In this document: piece by piece, positions 38,022 through 46,939 of the stretch | Position numbering within the stretch: position 1 is the stretch's first letter | How the letters are laid out: every line of letters begins with the position of its first letter | Notes under the pieces: generated by a model | The model's input: the letters and a program-made list of their open reading frames with translations, nothing else | What the model was told of the DNA's origin: nothing | Databases searched by the model: none | Program-made: the position numbers and the translations under genes | From: Halopseudomonas aestusnigri | GTDB taxonomy: Bacteria > Pseudomonadota > Gammaproteobacteria > Pseudomonadales > Pseudomonadaceae | Length of the DNA stretch: 64,000 nt | Reading direction: 5' to 3' | Assembly: GCF_002197985.1 (NCBI RefSeq) | Contig: NZ_NBYK01000001.1 | Coordinates: forward strand, 729,191-793,190

Positions 38022-38492
38022 TCAGTCGCGGCACAGCTCGCAGAGCAGGGCGCTGGTCTGTTGTTGCAAATCGGCTGCCGCAAGTTCGATTTCGAGCCCA
38101 CGGCGGCCGCCACTGATGTACATGCTGGGCCAGTTGGCAGCGCTGGCGTCGATAAAGGTGCGCAGGCGTTTTTTCTGCCCGAGCGGACTGATGCCGCCGA
38201 CCAGATAGCCGGTGCTGCGCTGGGCGGCGGCGGGATCCGCCATCGCGGTTTTCTTGGCCCCGGCGGCAGTGGCGAGCGCCTTGAGGTTCAGTTTGTCGGA
38301 GACCGGCACTACGGCGACCAGCAGTTCGCCGGTTTCGGTGGCGGCCAGCAGGGTCTTGAATACGCGCCCGTGCTCCAGCCCTAGCTTGTCGGCGGCTTCG
38401 GTGCCGTAAGACTCTGCCTGAGGATCGTGGGTGTAGCGATGTAACTGATAGGCAACCTTGGCCTTGTCGAGCAGTTTGGTGGCAGGAGTCAT
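38022..38492 (-). CDS. ybaK: Cys-tRNA(Pro)/Cys-tRNA(Cys) deacylase YbaK
   Basis: A 156-residue trans-editing enzyme that removes cysteine from mischarged tRNA-Pro. The conserved VFKTLLA block, with its catalytic lysine, is near residue 45. The C-terminal GGISPLGQKKR and SGGRRGLEIEL segments also match the family. The start at MTPATKLLD is chosen; an upstream extension of 13 codons lacks similarity. It sits between glpK and glpD, an unrelated place for a translation-quality gene. Confidence 0.92.
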   Translation of the reverse strand: MTPATKLLDKAKVAYQLHRYTHDPQAESYGTEAADKLGLEHGRVFKTLLAATETGELLVAVVPVSDKLNLKALATAAGAKKTAMADPAAAQRSTGYLVGGISPLGQKKRLRTFIDASAANWPSMYISGGRRGLEIELAAADLQQQTSALLCELCRD

Positions 38493-38667
38493 GTCGCGTC
38501 CGCGGTACTTTGAGAAAACAGTGCTTCCCAAGGGTAAACCGCGCGCGGGAAACGGCCAAGGGGCGGGTGCATACTGAGTGCACCGTCACAGCGGGTGTCT
38601 TGTCGCTGACACAGTCCTCGTTGCACACTGCTGCGTGCGGTTGAAAACGAATAACAAAGGAGCCCCC

Positions 38668-40218
38668 ATGCTGCCACCCCATCCGGATGAGCGCCAAGCT
38701 GCGCAAACAAGATCCTCCAAACTAGTGGATCTGGTCGTCATTGGTGGCGGTATCAATGGCAGTGGCATCGCGGTGGATGCGGCAGGCAGGGGGCTTTCGG
38801 TGCTGTTGTGCGAGCAGCACGACCTTGCCGCCCATACCTCGTCGGCCAGCAGCAAGCTGGTGCACGGGGGGCTGCGCTACCTCGAACAGTTCGATTTTCG
38901 TTTGGTGCGCGAGGCGCTGGGCGAGCGCGAGGTGCTGATGGCCAAGGCACCGCACCTGATCTGGCCGCTGCGCTTTGTGCTGCCGCACCGACCCCATTTG
39001 CGTCCGCGCTGGATGCTGCGTGCGGGGTTGTTTCTCTACGACCATCTGCATCGGGGGATCACTCTGCCGCGCTCCAAAGCGCTGGAGCTGAACGGGCAGG
39101 GCATTCTCAATCCGGTGATCAGTCACGCCTTCGAGTATTCCGACTGCTGGGCTGACGATTCGCGGCTGGTTGCGTTGAATGCGGTGCAGGCAGCCAGTCT
39201 GGGTGCTGACATTCGCCTGCATACCCGCTGCGAGTCGGCGAGGCGTCGTAACGATCTCTGGGAAATCGACCTGCTGGGCCCTGACGGCAAGCTTGAGCGG
39301 GTGACCGCTCGGGCGCTGGTCAATGCCTCCGGCCCCTGGGCTGCGCGGGTGATGGAGCGGGTGATCGACCAGCGCTCGCCGCATGGTGTGCGGCTGGTCA
39401 AGGGCAGTCATATCGTGGTGCCGCAGATCCATCGCGGCAAAGAAGCCTATATTCTGCAGAACGAGGACAAGCGCATTGTGTTTGTTCTGCCCTACGAGGG
39501 CGCGTTTTCGCTGATCGGCACGACCGACGTCGACTTTCAGGGTGATCCATCGGAGGTCAAGCCGGATGCGTCTGAGGTCGACTACCTGATCAGCGTGGTC
39601 AATGCCCACTTCAAGCGTCAGTTGCGTGCCGGGGATGTGGTGCACAGCTTTGCCGGGGTCCGGCCGCTGATCAGCACCGACACCGCCAAGCCCTCGGAGG
39701 TCAGCCGAGACTACAGTCTGACGCTGGACGGAGGGATCGATCAGGCACCGCTGCTCGCCGTGTTTGGCGGCAAGCTGACAACCTACCGGCGGTTGGCAGA
39801 GAACGCGGTGGACCAGTTGGCCCGCTGGTTCCCGCAGGCCGGCAAGGCCTGGACGGCTGAGCACGCGCTGATTGGCGGAGACTTCGAATCGCAGACCAGC
39901 CTGCACGCCGAACTGCGCGCCGAGTATCGCTGGCTGGATGAGGCGCAGATTGCCCGTTACGTGCGCAGCTACGGCACCCTGTGTCGGGTCTTTTTGCGGG
40001 GTATGCGCTGTGCCCCGGACATGGGCGAGGAGTTTGGCGCCGGGCTGACCGAGCGCGAGGTGAAATACCTGCGTGAGCACGAGTGGGCGCTGGATGCCGA
40101 AACGCTGCTCTGGCGGCGCAGCAAACTGGGCTTGCACCTCAGTGCGGACCAGCAGGCACGACTGAGCGCCTATCTAGAGGAGCTCAACACGGCCGAACGG
40201 GACGTCTGCCCGTCCTGA
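38668..40218 (+). CDS. glpD: Aerobic glycerol-3-phosphate dehydrogenase
   Basis: A 516-residue FAD enzyme on the inner membrane surface. It oxidises glycerol 3-phosphate to dihydroxyacetone phosphate and passes electrons to ubiquinone. The FAD motif VIGGGINGSGIA is near residue 23, and SSKLVHGGLRYLE and the C-terminal RCAPDMGEEFG block fit the family. AAAGGAG lies right before the ATG at MLPPHPDER, so I reject the 30-codon upstream extension. Divergent from ybaK-glpK. Confidence 0.95.
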   Translation: MLPPHPDERQAAQTRSSKLVDLVVIGGGINGSGIAVDAAGRGLSVLLCEQHDLAAHTSSASSKLVHGGLRYLEQFDFRLVREALGEREVLMAKAPHLIWPLRFVLPHRPHLRPRWMLRAGLFLYDHLHRGITLPRSKALELNGQGILNPVISHAFEYSDCWADDSRLVALNAVQAASLGADIRLHTRCESARRRNDLWEIDLLGPDGKLERVTARALVNASGPWAARVMERVIDQRSPHGVRLVKGSHIVVPQIHRGKEAYILQNEDKRIVFVLPYEGAFSLIGTTDVDFQGDPSEVKPDASEVDYLISVVNAHFKRQLRAGDVVHSFAGVRPLISTDTAKPSEVSRDYSLTLDGGIDQAPLLAVFGGKLTTYRRLAENAVDQLARWFPQAGKAWTAEHALIGGDFESQTSLHAELRAEYRWLDEAQIARYVRSYGTLCRVFLRGMRCAPDMGEEFGAGLTEREVKYLREHEWALDAETLLWRRSKLGLHLSADQQARLSAYLEELNTAERDVCPS

Positions 40219-40227
40219 GACGGGCAG
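40206..40227. terminator. Hairpin overlapping the glpD stop codon
   Basis: CTGCCCGTC / GACGGGCAG is a perfect 9-bp stem whose CTGA loop holds the glpD stop. The next gene, on the other strand, ends 10 bp further on. No T-run follows. Confidence 0.55.
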
Positions 40228-40236
40228 AGGGGTTGA

Positions 40237-41271
40237 TCAGTCGGCGATCTTGACCACCAGCTTGCCAAAGTTCTTGCCTTCGAGCAGGCCCATGAATGCT
40301 TCGGGGGCGTTCTCCAGACCGTCCACGCGGTCTTCCTTGACGCGCACCTTGCCTTCGGCCACCCAGGGCGTCATCGCCTTGAGGAAGTCCGGGTAGCAGT
40401 GGCCGTAGTTGTCGAAAATGATGAAACCCTGCATGCGGATACGCTGGCTCAGCATCAGGCGCATCAGTTGCGGCATGCGGTCCGGGCCGTCTGGCAGCGA
40501 GGTCATGTTGTACTGGGCGATCAGACCGCACAGCGGGATGCGGGCGTGGGCGTTGAGCAGCGGCATCACCGCGTCGAACACCTTGCCTCCAACGTTCTCG
40601 AAATACACGTCAATGCCATCCGGGCAGGCGGCCGCCAGTTTCTCGGCCAGTGCCGGATCCTTGTGGTCGATGCAGGCGTCAAAGCCCAGTTCCTTCACTG
40701 CGTAGTCACACTTCTCCGCGCCACCGGCCACGCCAACTGCACGGCAGCCCATCAGCTTGGCAACCTGGCCGACCACGGTGCCGACCGGGCCGGTGGCCGC
40801 GCCAACTACGACGGTTTCACCCGGCTTGGGCTGGCCGATGTCGGTCAGGCCCATATAGCCGGTAAAACCGGGCATGCCCAGCACGCCGAGTGCCAGCGAC
40901 GGTTCAGCCATGTTCGGATCAAGGCGGAACACCATGCTGCCGTCGGACAGGGTGTAGTCCTGCCAGCCGGAGGCAAAGCACATCACCAGATCGCCGACCT
41001 TATAACCGTCGAGTTCCGAGGCGATGACCTCGCTGACCGTGCCGCAGGTCATCACGCCGCCAACCGGCACCGGGTCGGCGTAGGACTTGGCGTCGCTCAT
41101 GCGTCCGCGCATGTAGGGGTCAAGCGACATCCAGCGGTTGCGCAGCAGCATCTGCCCCGGGCCAGGCGTGGGCACTGGGGATTCAACCATCTGGAAGTTG
41201 GCCGCCGTTGGTGCGCCGACGGGGCGGGAGGCAAGAAGGATCTGGCGATTGACGTTTGCTGTCTGGGGCAT
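40237..41271 (-). CDS. NADP-dependent oxidoreductase, PTGR/CurA-like
   Basis: A 344-residue zinc-free medium-chain reductase of the leukotriene B4 12-hydroxydehydrogenase / CurA group, which reduces activated double bonds with NADPH. The family block RNRWMSLDPYMRGRM is near residues 45-60. The nucleotide-binding AATGPVGTVVGQ and the GGAEKCDYAV segment that grips NADP follow. AAAGGA precedes the chosen ATG (MPQTANVN). The true substrate is unknown. Confidence 0.9.
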   Translation of the reverse strand: MPQTANVNRQILLASRPVGAPTAANFQMVESPVPTPGPGQMLLRNRWMSLDPYMRGRMSDAKSYADPVPVGGVMTCGTVSEVIASELDGYKVGDLVMCFASGWQDYTLSDGSMVFRLDPNMAEPSLALGVLGMPGFTGYMGLTDIGQPKPGETVVVGAATGPVGTVVGQVAKLMGCRAVGVAGGAEKCDYAVKELGFDACIDHKDPALAEKLAAACPDGIDVYFENVGGKVFDAVMPLLNAHARIPLCGLIAQYNMTSLPDGPDRMPQLMRLMLSQRIRMQGFIIFDNYGHCYPDFLKAMTPWVAEGKVRVKEDRVDGLENAPEAFMGLLEGKNFGKLVVKIAD

Positions 41272-41397
41272 TGTTGTTTTCCTTTGACCAGGTGGATGCC
41301 GGTGTCGTCCGCAGACGACCGTGTCCGGCACAATGCCCCTGTGTACAGGCCGCGGTCAAGCTGACCCCGGCCTGGTTGATAGTGCGCTATAGATGGC

Positions 41398-41949
41398 TCA
41401 GTTTCGCGCTTTGCAACGCTGTCGAAATGCCTGCCGCCAGGCCTGCAGGAAGTCGCTCGCCTGCCCACCCCGATGGGGGTAGGAGGTCTCCCAGATTCGC
41501 GCTAGGCTAGCGGGGTCGCAGTGCTCGGGCAGTCGCAGCTGCTGATGCTGGTACACCAGCCAGGCTATCGCGGTGGCGTAAGCCAGGTTGTAGCCGAGCT
41601 CCGCATGCGGGTCGCGCAGAAAGCAGTGCTGGCTGGCGAGGCCTCTGATGCGGCTGGCCAGATCGGGTTGCCGGGCCAGATACTCGTCCCACAGGCGGGT
41701 GTGCAGTCGGGGGCTGATACCATAGGGGCCGATAGCCAGCTCGACGCGCTTGGCCTCGGGCAGGCGAGCAGTGCAGAGCAGGGTGCCCAGCAGCAGCTGG
41801 CCGGTGTGCTGGCAGCTGATGCCGAGGTAGTCGAGGGTTGGCTGCAGGATGTTTTGCTGCAGAGTGGCCGTATCACCGAGTTGAAAGAGGTTGAAGGCTG
41901 CACCCTGTACGGGCTGCTCATGTGTATGCGGTGCTGCAATGGCGGACAT
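41398..41949 (-). CDS. Protein of unknown function
   Basis: A 183-residue protein I cannot place with confidence. No signal peptide or membrane span is visible. It is rich in Leu, Gln and His, with segments ELAIGPYGISPRLHTRLWDEYL (middle, shown here as two parts in spirit) and YNLAYATAIAWLVYQ. The alternation of these blocks recalls lysozyme-like or transglycosylase-like helical domains, but I see no clear catalytic site and do not assign one. It stands alone between the CurA-like gene and the divergent histidine kinase gene. Confidence 0.7.
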   Translation of the reverse strand: MSAIAAPHTHEQPVQGAAFNLFQLGDTATLQQNILQPTLDYLGISCQHTGQLLLGTLLCTARLPEAKRVELAIGPYGISPRLHTRLWDEYLARQPDLASRIRGLASQHCFLRDPHAELGYNLAYATAIAWLVYQHQQLRLPEHCDPASLARIWETSYPHRGGQASDFLQAWRQAFRQRCKARN

Positions 41950-42104
41950 CGGTTTACGTCCTGTAGGTTACCGTCATGTTTTAAAGCATAGCGGCAGTTT
42001 TTTCCGGTAATACGTTGTTTTTAAATTATTTTGAATGCTGCGGCTCGTCGCATATAACGGGTCGTCATAACGGCTGTATTCATAACAACAATGGGCTTTG
42101 AGCC

Positions 42105-43955
42105 ATGCAGGAATCGACCTCCCGGAGCAGTTCTGCTCCGATTGATGAGCCGGCCTTTCTGGCCGAGCAGCGGGGCTTGAGGCGGCTGCGCTTCAGCAAG
42201 ACGATTGAAGACGCATTTCAGCATTATCTGCATGCCAAGATGGCGAGTCGGGTCGTGGTCGTGGCGACCTCGTCCATCGTGTTCATGTTGCTTTTCATGT
42301 GGCTGGATTACGTCTATCTGCCCCCGGAGCTTGCAACGTACACGCTGAGTATTCGCGCTGTTGGCCTGGGCGTGATCTGTTTTGCCATCTGGTATTCCAA
42401 CCGACCCGGAAGGGTGCCTCCTCGCTATGCCTTTGCGATGGCGACGGTCGGGTACATCTGTGTCGGTATCATGGTGGCCATGGTGATTACCATGGCCCGT
42501 GCCGCTGAGGTTTCCATTCGGGTCACCCACGACGGCCTGTATCTGGTTCTGCTGTCCGGGATGTTTCTGCTGGCCCTGCCGATGCGGCATGCCGTGCTGG
42601 GTTCCTGGACTATCGTGCTGAGTTATCTGTTTGCCGAGATGATGATGAGTGCGCCGGCAAGGATGCTGATTTCCGATGGCATTTTCCTGTCCAATTTCGC
42701 GGTCATGGGCTCGCTCGGCACCTATCTTTACGAGTATATGCAGCGTCGTGCCTATCTCAACGAGCAGTTGCTGGAAGCCGCCCGCCGCCGCGCCGAACGC
42801 GAGAGTCAGAGCAAAACGCACTTTCTGGCGACCGCCAGCCATGACCTGCGTCAGCCGCTGCATGCCATGCTTCTGTTCATTCAGCATTTGCAGGAGCAGC
42901 CGCTTAATGGCGAGGCACAGCGCACTGTCGGGCGCCTGAGCGACTCGACCCAGTTGCTGCAGGCCATGCTCAACTCGCTGCTGGACATCTCGCGGCTGAG
43001 TGTCGGTATGGTGCGCCCCCAGATACGCTCCTTCAACCTGGCGCCCTGGCTGCAGCGGCTGATTGCCAGTCTGGACAGTGTTGCCCTGCGGCGGGGAATT
43101 CAACTCGAGTTGCACTGTGCACCTTATCTCGCGGTGCGCAGTGACACGTTGCTGCTTGAGCGGCTGCTGCGCAACTATCTGAACAATGCGCTGCTGCACG
43201 CCGATGCCACAGTGGTACGCGTTGAGGTGAGCCGCAATGAGGATCATCTGCGGATCGCGGTAATCGATAACGGCTGCGGCCTGGAGGAGGCCGACCAGGA
43301 GCGGATCTTCGAGGAGTTCACCCAGTTGCGCAACCCGGCTCGAACGCTCGACAAGGGCGTTGGCCTTGGGCTCAGTATCTGTCGTCAGATATTGCACCTG
43401 CTGCAGTACCCCTCCGGGGTGAATTCGCGCCCAGGGGAGGGTGCCTGCTTCTGGGTCGAGGTGCCCGTCGGCGAGTGGCAGGCTCAGCCCGAGGAGCCCA
43501 TGCAGGCTGTTGTGCCCAATCTGCATGGGCAGGTGGCACTGATTGAGAATGACCGGGTCAGCCGGGAGGCGATGCAGTCGCTGCTGTCGAGCTGGGGCTG
43601 TGTGGTCTGGGCGTTTGCCAGCGCTGATGAGGCGCTGGCCGAACTCGGTACAGCAGGTGTGGACGTGGTGCTCAGTGACTATCGACTCGAAGGCGAGCTG
43701 AATGGTCTTGAGTTGATCCGGCAGCTGCGTGAACGGGGCATCTTTGGCGGTCCGGCAGCGCTGGTAACGGCCGATACGTCGGATGATCTGGTGGAGTCAG
43801 CGCGCCTGGCCGACCTGCATTTGCTCAACAAGCCGGTGCTGCCGGCGCGCCTGCGCCGGCTGGTTCACGAGATGCTGGAGCATGCTGGCCGGTCCGCTGC
43901 GGATGCCCGTTCCGGTGCTAGAAACTCACCAGGCCGAGCTTGCGAGCCTGAGTGA
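42105..43955 (+). CDS. Hybrid histidine kinase with C-terminal receiver
   Basis: A 616-residue inner membrane sensor. Residues about 40-205 hold roughly six hydrophobic spans with little outside. The HisKA domain has the phospho-acceptor in TASHDLRQPLH (His near 246). The HATPase domain shows NNALLHADA, DNGCGL and GVGLGLSI. A receiver domain from about residue 475 has the acceptor Asp in LSDYRL (near 525). The HDLRQPLHA wording groups it with Pseudomonas hybrid kinases that pair with LuxR-type regulators. Its 3' end overlaps the convergent regulator gene by 38 bp. Confidence 0.9.
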   Translation: MQESTSRSSSAPIDEPAFLAEQRGLRRLRFSKTIEDAFQHYLHAKMASRVVVVATSSIVFMLLFMWLDYVYLPPELATYTLSIRAVGLGVICFAIWYSNRPGRVPPRYAFAMATVGYICVGIMVAMVITMARAAEVSIRVTHDGLYLVLLSGMFLLALPMRHAVLGSWTIVLSYLFAEMMMSAPARMLISDGIFLSNFAVMGSLGTYLYEYMQRRAYLNEQLLEAARRRAERESQSKTHFLATASHDLRQPLHAMLLFIQHLQEQPLNGEAQRTVGRLSDSTQLLQAMLNSLLDISRLSVGMVRPQIRSFNLAPWLQRLIASLDSVALRRGIQLELHCAPYLAVRSDTLLLERLLRNYLNNALLHADATVVRVEVSRNEDHLRIAVIDNGCGLEEADQERIFEEFTQLRNPARTLDKGVGLGLSICRQILHLLQYPSGVNSRPGEGACFWVEVPVGEWQAQPEEPMQAVVPNLHGQVALIENDRVSREAMQSLLSSWGCVVWAFASADEALAELGTAGVDVVLSDYRLEGELNGLELIRQLRERGIFGGPAALVTADTSDDLVESARLADLHLLNKPVLPARLRRLVHEMLEHAGRSAADARSGARNSPGRACEPE

Positions 43956-44556
43956 CACACTCGGTTCGGTTGTGGCAGTCCAGTGAGGAGAACAGCGCCT
44001 TGAGGTGGGTCTTGACGGTATCTTCCGACAGTGAAAGACGCTGGCATATCACCTTGTTCGGCAGCCCCTCGGCGAGCAGGTCCAGTATCTCAAGCTGGCG
44101 TGGGGTAATGCCGACTTCTCGGGCACTGGTCTGGCGGTCAATCTTCAGTGCGGTGTCGCCGATCACCACTTGGGCGCCGTACAACAGTTGGGTTACAGCG
44201 TCCAGCAGGGTCTTGCCGTCGGTTGTCTTGCTGATGAAGCCGGCCGCGCCCAGCTGCAGGGCAGCTTCCAGATCGCTGGGACTGTTGCTGGCGCTGAGGA
44301 TGGCGATAGGCACCATGGCGTCCGCGGCCCGCAGCTTCTGCATCAGCGACAGGCCGCTGCTGTCCGGCAGCTGCAGGTCCAGGAGAATAAGGTCATAGGG
44401 GGTTTCCCTGACTTGTTGCAGGGCTTCGGCAGCATTGCGGGCGTGATCAAGCCTGACCCCCTCACACAGCGAGCCGAGTGTCAGGCTCAGGCCATCCAGG
44501 TAAATCTGATGGTCATCAATCAGCAATAACCGGGTGTCCGGTGGCAGGCTGCTCAT
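43918..44556 (-). CDS. LuxR-family response regulator
   Basis: A 212-residue two-domain regulator. The receiver domain has acidic DD at residues 14-15, acceptor D60 in LLDLQLP and a conserved Lys in FISKTTDG. A C-terminal LuxR/FixJ-type helix-turn-helix runs from ITPRQLEILDLLAEG to the end. The probable partner is the hybrid kinase encoded convergently, which it overlaps by 38 bp. Targets are not visible. Confidence 0.9.
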   Translation of the reverse strand: MSSLPPDTRLLLIDDHQIYLDGLSLTLGSLCEGVRLDHARNAAEALQQVRETPYDLILLDLQLPDSSGLSLMQKLRAADAMVPIAILSASNSPSDLEAALQLGAAGFISKTTDGKTLLDAVTQLLYGAQVVIGDTALKIDRQTSAREVGITPRQLEILDLLAEGLPNKVICQRLSLSEDTVKTHLKALFSSLDCHNRTECVTQARKLGLVSF

Positions 44557-44653
44557 GGCACGTCCTCGACTCAGGTGCCGCAGATCACCAAGCAGGCGTC
44601 GCGGCGTTTGTTATTGTTTGCCGCCTGATGATATGCAAAGCCCGCAGTGAGCA

Positions 44654-44676
44654 CCACCCCGATCATATCGGGGTGG
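44654..44676. terminator. Hairpin after the ion channel gene
   Basis: CCACCCCGAT-CAT-ATCGGGGTGG is a perfect 10-bp stem a few bases past the channel stop codon, upstream of the LuxR-type gene. No T-run follows, so its use as a stop is uncertain. Confidence 0.45.
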
Positions 44677-44680
44677 GATC

Positions 44681-45508
44681 TCAGTCGCGTGGTGGCAGCT
44701 GTTTGCGCAGTTCCTGAAGCTCGCTGCGCAGGGCTTGAAGTTCGCTCAACAGAGCCTGTGTCGAGGGTTGTTCGACCTCTGGCTCGGCGCTGCTGTTGGC
44801 TTCCCGCTGATGCTGGATGGCGTCCACAATGACCGCAATAAACAGGTTCAGCATCATGAAGGTAGCGATCAGAATGAATGGCACAAAATACAGCCAGGCG
44901 TAGGGAAACTCCTCCATCACCGGTCGAACTATGCCCATCGACCAGCTCTCCAGGGTCATCACCTGGAACAGGGTATACAAGCTGGCGCCCAGCGTGCCGA
45001 ACCACTCTGGAAAGTGGCTGCCGAACAGCTGAGTCGCGATCACGGCCGCGACATAGAAGATCAGGCCGAGCAGGGCAACGATGCTGCCCATGCCCGGCAG
45101 GGAAGACAGCAGTGACTGCACTACGATTTTCATGCTGGGGACGATGGAAATCAGGCGCAGCACCCGCAGCACCCGAAGAGCGCGCAGAACGGCTAGCGGG
45201 CCGCTTGCCGGTACCAGCGCAATGGCGATCACCAGCGTGTCGAACAGGCCCCACGGGTCACGCAGCAGTCGCCAGCCGTGGGCGATAAAGCGCAGACCGA
45301 TCTCGATTACGAAGCAGCCGAGTATCAGCTGATCCAGAAGACGCAGCACATGACCCCAGCGTTGCATCAGGGACGGTGCGGTTTCCAGTCCGAGAATCAC
45401 TGCGTTGATCAGAATCAGGGTGGTGATGAGGTATTGAAAGCGAGGGCGTTCCAGCCAGGCGGCCAGACGCTCGCGCCAGGGCGCGTTGAGTTCCAGGGTT
45501 GTGTTCAT
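44681..45508 (-). CDS. Voltage-gated sodium channel, BacNav type
   Basis: A 275-residue six-span ion channel that would assemble as a tetramer in the inner membrane. The S4 voltage sensor has arginines at every third position (R109, R112, R115, R118). The pore filter is TLESWSM (185-191), the sodium-selective wording of NaChBac and NavAb. The tail ends in a heptad-like coiled coil (LLSELQALRSELQELRKQL). The start at MNTTLELN is chosen; 23 upstream in-frame codons lack family resemblance. The gene sits alone on the minus strand. Confidence 0.9.
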   Translation of the reverse strand: MNTTLELNAPWRERLAAWLERPRFQYLITTLILINAVILGLETAPSLMQRWGHVLRLLDQLILGCFVIEIGLRFIAHGWRLLRDPWGLFDTLVIAIALVPASGPLAVLRALRVLRVLRLISIVPSMKIVVQSLLSSLPGMGSIVALLGLIFYVAAVIATQLFGSHFPEWFGTLGASLYTLFQVMTLESWSMGIVRPVMEEFPYAWLYFVPFILIATFMMLNLFIAVIVDAIQHQREANSSAEPEVEQPSTQALLSELQALRSELQELRKQLPPRD

Positions 45509-45557
45509 GGTGGTCTTCGGGAGAGGAGATAATGGCCCGCAGGGCGGGCCCTTGATG

Positions 45558-46106
45558 TCAGTGCTCGTTTTCTGCAAAGGCGCAGAGTGTGTAGGTGGGA
45601 ATGCCCGCGTCCTGCATCAGCTGAGATCCACCAAGGTCAGGCAGATCGATGATGGCGGCGGCTTCATAGACGCTGGCGCCGCATTGGCGAACCAGGCTGG
45701 CCGCGGCAAGGAAGGTGCCGCCGGTGGCAATCAGATCATCCAGCAGCAGTACCTGTTCACCGCCGGCGAGGGCGTCGCGGTGCATCTGCATGGTGGCTTC
45801 ACCGTATTCGGTGGCATAGCTGGCGCCGATGGTATCGGCTGGCAGCTTGCCGGCCTTGCGCAGCAGTACCAGAGGACGATTGAGTTCATAGGCCAGGATC
45901 GAGCCGATCAGAAAGCCGCGCGCGTCGATGGCGCCGATATGGGTTACCGGGCTGTCGATATAGCGCTGGATCAGGCTGTCGGCCACCATGCGCAGGCCCT
46001 TTGGCGACTGAAACAGGGGCGTAATGTCGCGGAAGGTCACGCCTTCCTTGGGAAAGCCGGGCACCGGCCGGATCAGCGATTTGATCGCATATTCGTCAAA
46101 GATCAT
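45558..46106 (-). CDS. apt: Adenine phosphoribosyltransferase
   Basis: A 182-residue purine salvage enzyme that makes AMP from adenine and PRPP. The [15 protein letters not shown]-like start ([14 protein letters not shown]) and the PRPP-binding [12 protein letters not shown] (near residue 127) are present. Length equals the E. coli enzyme. CAGGAC precedes the ATG at MIFDEYAIK. It lies 16 bp after anr on the same strand, so the two may be co-transcribed. Confidence 0.95.
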   Translation of the reverse strand: MIFDEYAIKSLIRPVPGFPKEGVTFRDITPLFQSPKGLRMVADSLIQRYIDSPVTHIGAIDARGFLIGSILAYELNRPLVLLRKAGKLPADTIGASYATEYGEATMQMHRDALAGGEQVLLLDDLIATGGTFLAAASLVRQCGASVYEAAAIIDLPDLGGSQLMQDAGIPTYTLCAFAENEH

Positions 46107-46122
46107 CGATGGGTCCTGAAAA

Positions 46123-46854
46123 TCAGTCGAGCTGGCCGCCAGCCAGCGCACACAGCTCGCCGTGGTTGAGAATCTCTACTTCCTTGCCCTCGGCGGCGAT
46201 TAGTCCCTGTTGCTGGAAGCGGGTAAATACACGGGATACGGTTTCCACCGCCAGACCCAGATAGTTGCCGATATCGTTACGCGACATGGCCAGCCGGAAA
46301 GAGCGGGCCGAGTATCCTCGGGCACGGAAACGCGCCGACAGGTTGATCAGCAGCGTAGCAATGCGCTCGTCCGCAGTCTTCTTCGACAGCAGCATCATCA
46401 TCTGCTGGTCATCACGGATTTCGCGACTCATCAGGCGCATTACCTGGCGGCGCAGGGTTGGCATGCTGGCAGTCAGATCATCCAGGCGCTCGAACGGGAT
46501 TTCACATACGGATGTGGTTTCCAGTGCTACCGCGGTAACCGGCTGGCGCTCACCGTCCATACCGGAAAGCCCAATCAGCTCACTGGCCAGATGGAAGCCG
46601 GTAATCTGTTCGACACCTGCATCATCAACGGTGAAGGTCTTGATGGTGCCGGAGCGCAGTGCATACAGGGAGTCAAATGAATCACCCTGTCGGAAAAGCA
46701 CCTCACCCTTGCGCAGCGGTCGGCCACGCTTGACGATGCTGTCCAGGCTGTCCAGCTCCTGATCCTGCAGCGCCAGTGGCAGGCACATGGCGGCGAGGCT
46801 GCAGTCCTTGCAGTGCGCTTCGGGTAGCGCTTTTAGTTTGATTGCATCGGTCAT
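46123..46854 (-). CDS. anr: Anaerobic regulator Anr (FNR family)
   Basis: A 243-residue oxygen-sensing activator. Cluster cysteines are visible at C15, C18, C24 ([11 protein letters not shown]) and C117 (TSVCEIP). With these it holds an oxygen-labile [4Fe-4S] cluster, dimerises and binds TTGATnnnnATCAA. The cNMP-like fold is in the middle and the helix-turn-helix near residues 185-215 reads [18 protein letters not shown], with E-x-SR recognition. The start at MTDAIKLKA is chosen, dropping 26 upstream codons. It lies next to the cbb3 oxidase genes it probably controls. Confidence 0.95.
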   Translation of the reverse strand: MTDAIKLKALPEAHCKDCSLAAMCLPLALQDQELDSLDSIVKRGRPLRKGEVLFRQGDSFDSLYALRSGTIKTFTVDDAGVEQITGFHLASELIGLSGMDGERQPVTAVALETTSVCEIPFERLDDLTASMPTLRRQVMRLMSREIRDDQQMMMLLSKKTADERIATLLINLSARFRARGYSARSFRLAMSRNDIGNYLGLAVETVSRVFTRFQQQGLIAAEGKEVEILNHGELCALAGGQLD

Positions 46855-46870
46855 GACGGTCGTGGCTCTG

Positions 46871-46886
46871 TTTGTCGATGGACAAA
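46871..46886. promoter_or_regulatory. Inverted repeat TTTGTC-GATG-GACAAA before anr
   Basis: A perfect 6-bp inverted repeat with a four-base spacer sits 17-32 bp before the anr ATG. Spacing and outer bases (TTG ... CAA) resemble an FNR-type box (TTGATnnnnATCAA), but the inner bases differ. It could be a self-control site or an mRNA hairpin at the ribosome site. Confidence 0.4.
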
Positions 46887-46939
46887 GCGTACAACATGCG
46901 CGGCAAGGCTGCCACGCCCGGGTTTGTTGCAACAGGTGT

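Noticed and set aside
38722-40137. A 471-codon minus-strand frame opposite glpD
   Set aside because: It is antisense to glpD, which has the FAD motif and a good ribosome site.
42021-43526. A 501-codon minus-strand frame opposite the hybrid kinase
   Set aside because: It is antisense to a gene with full kinase motifs.
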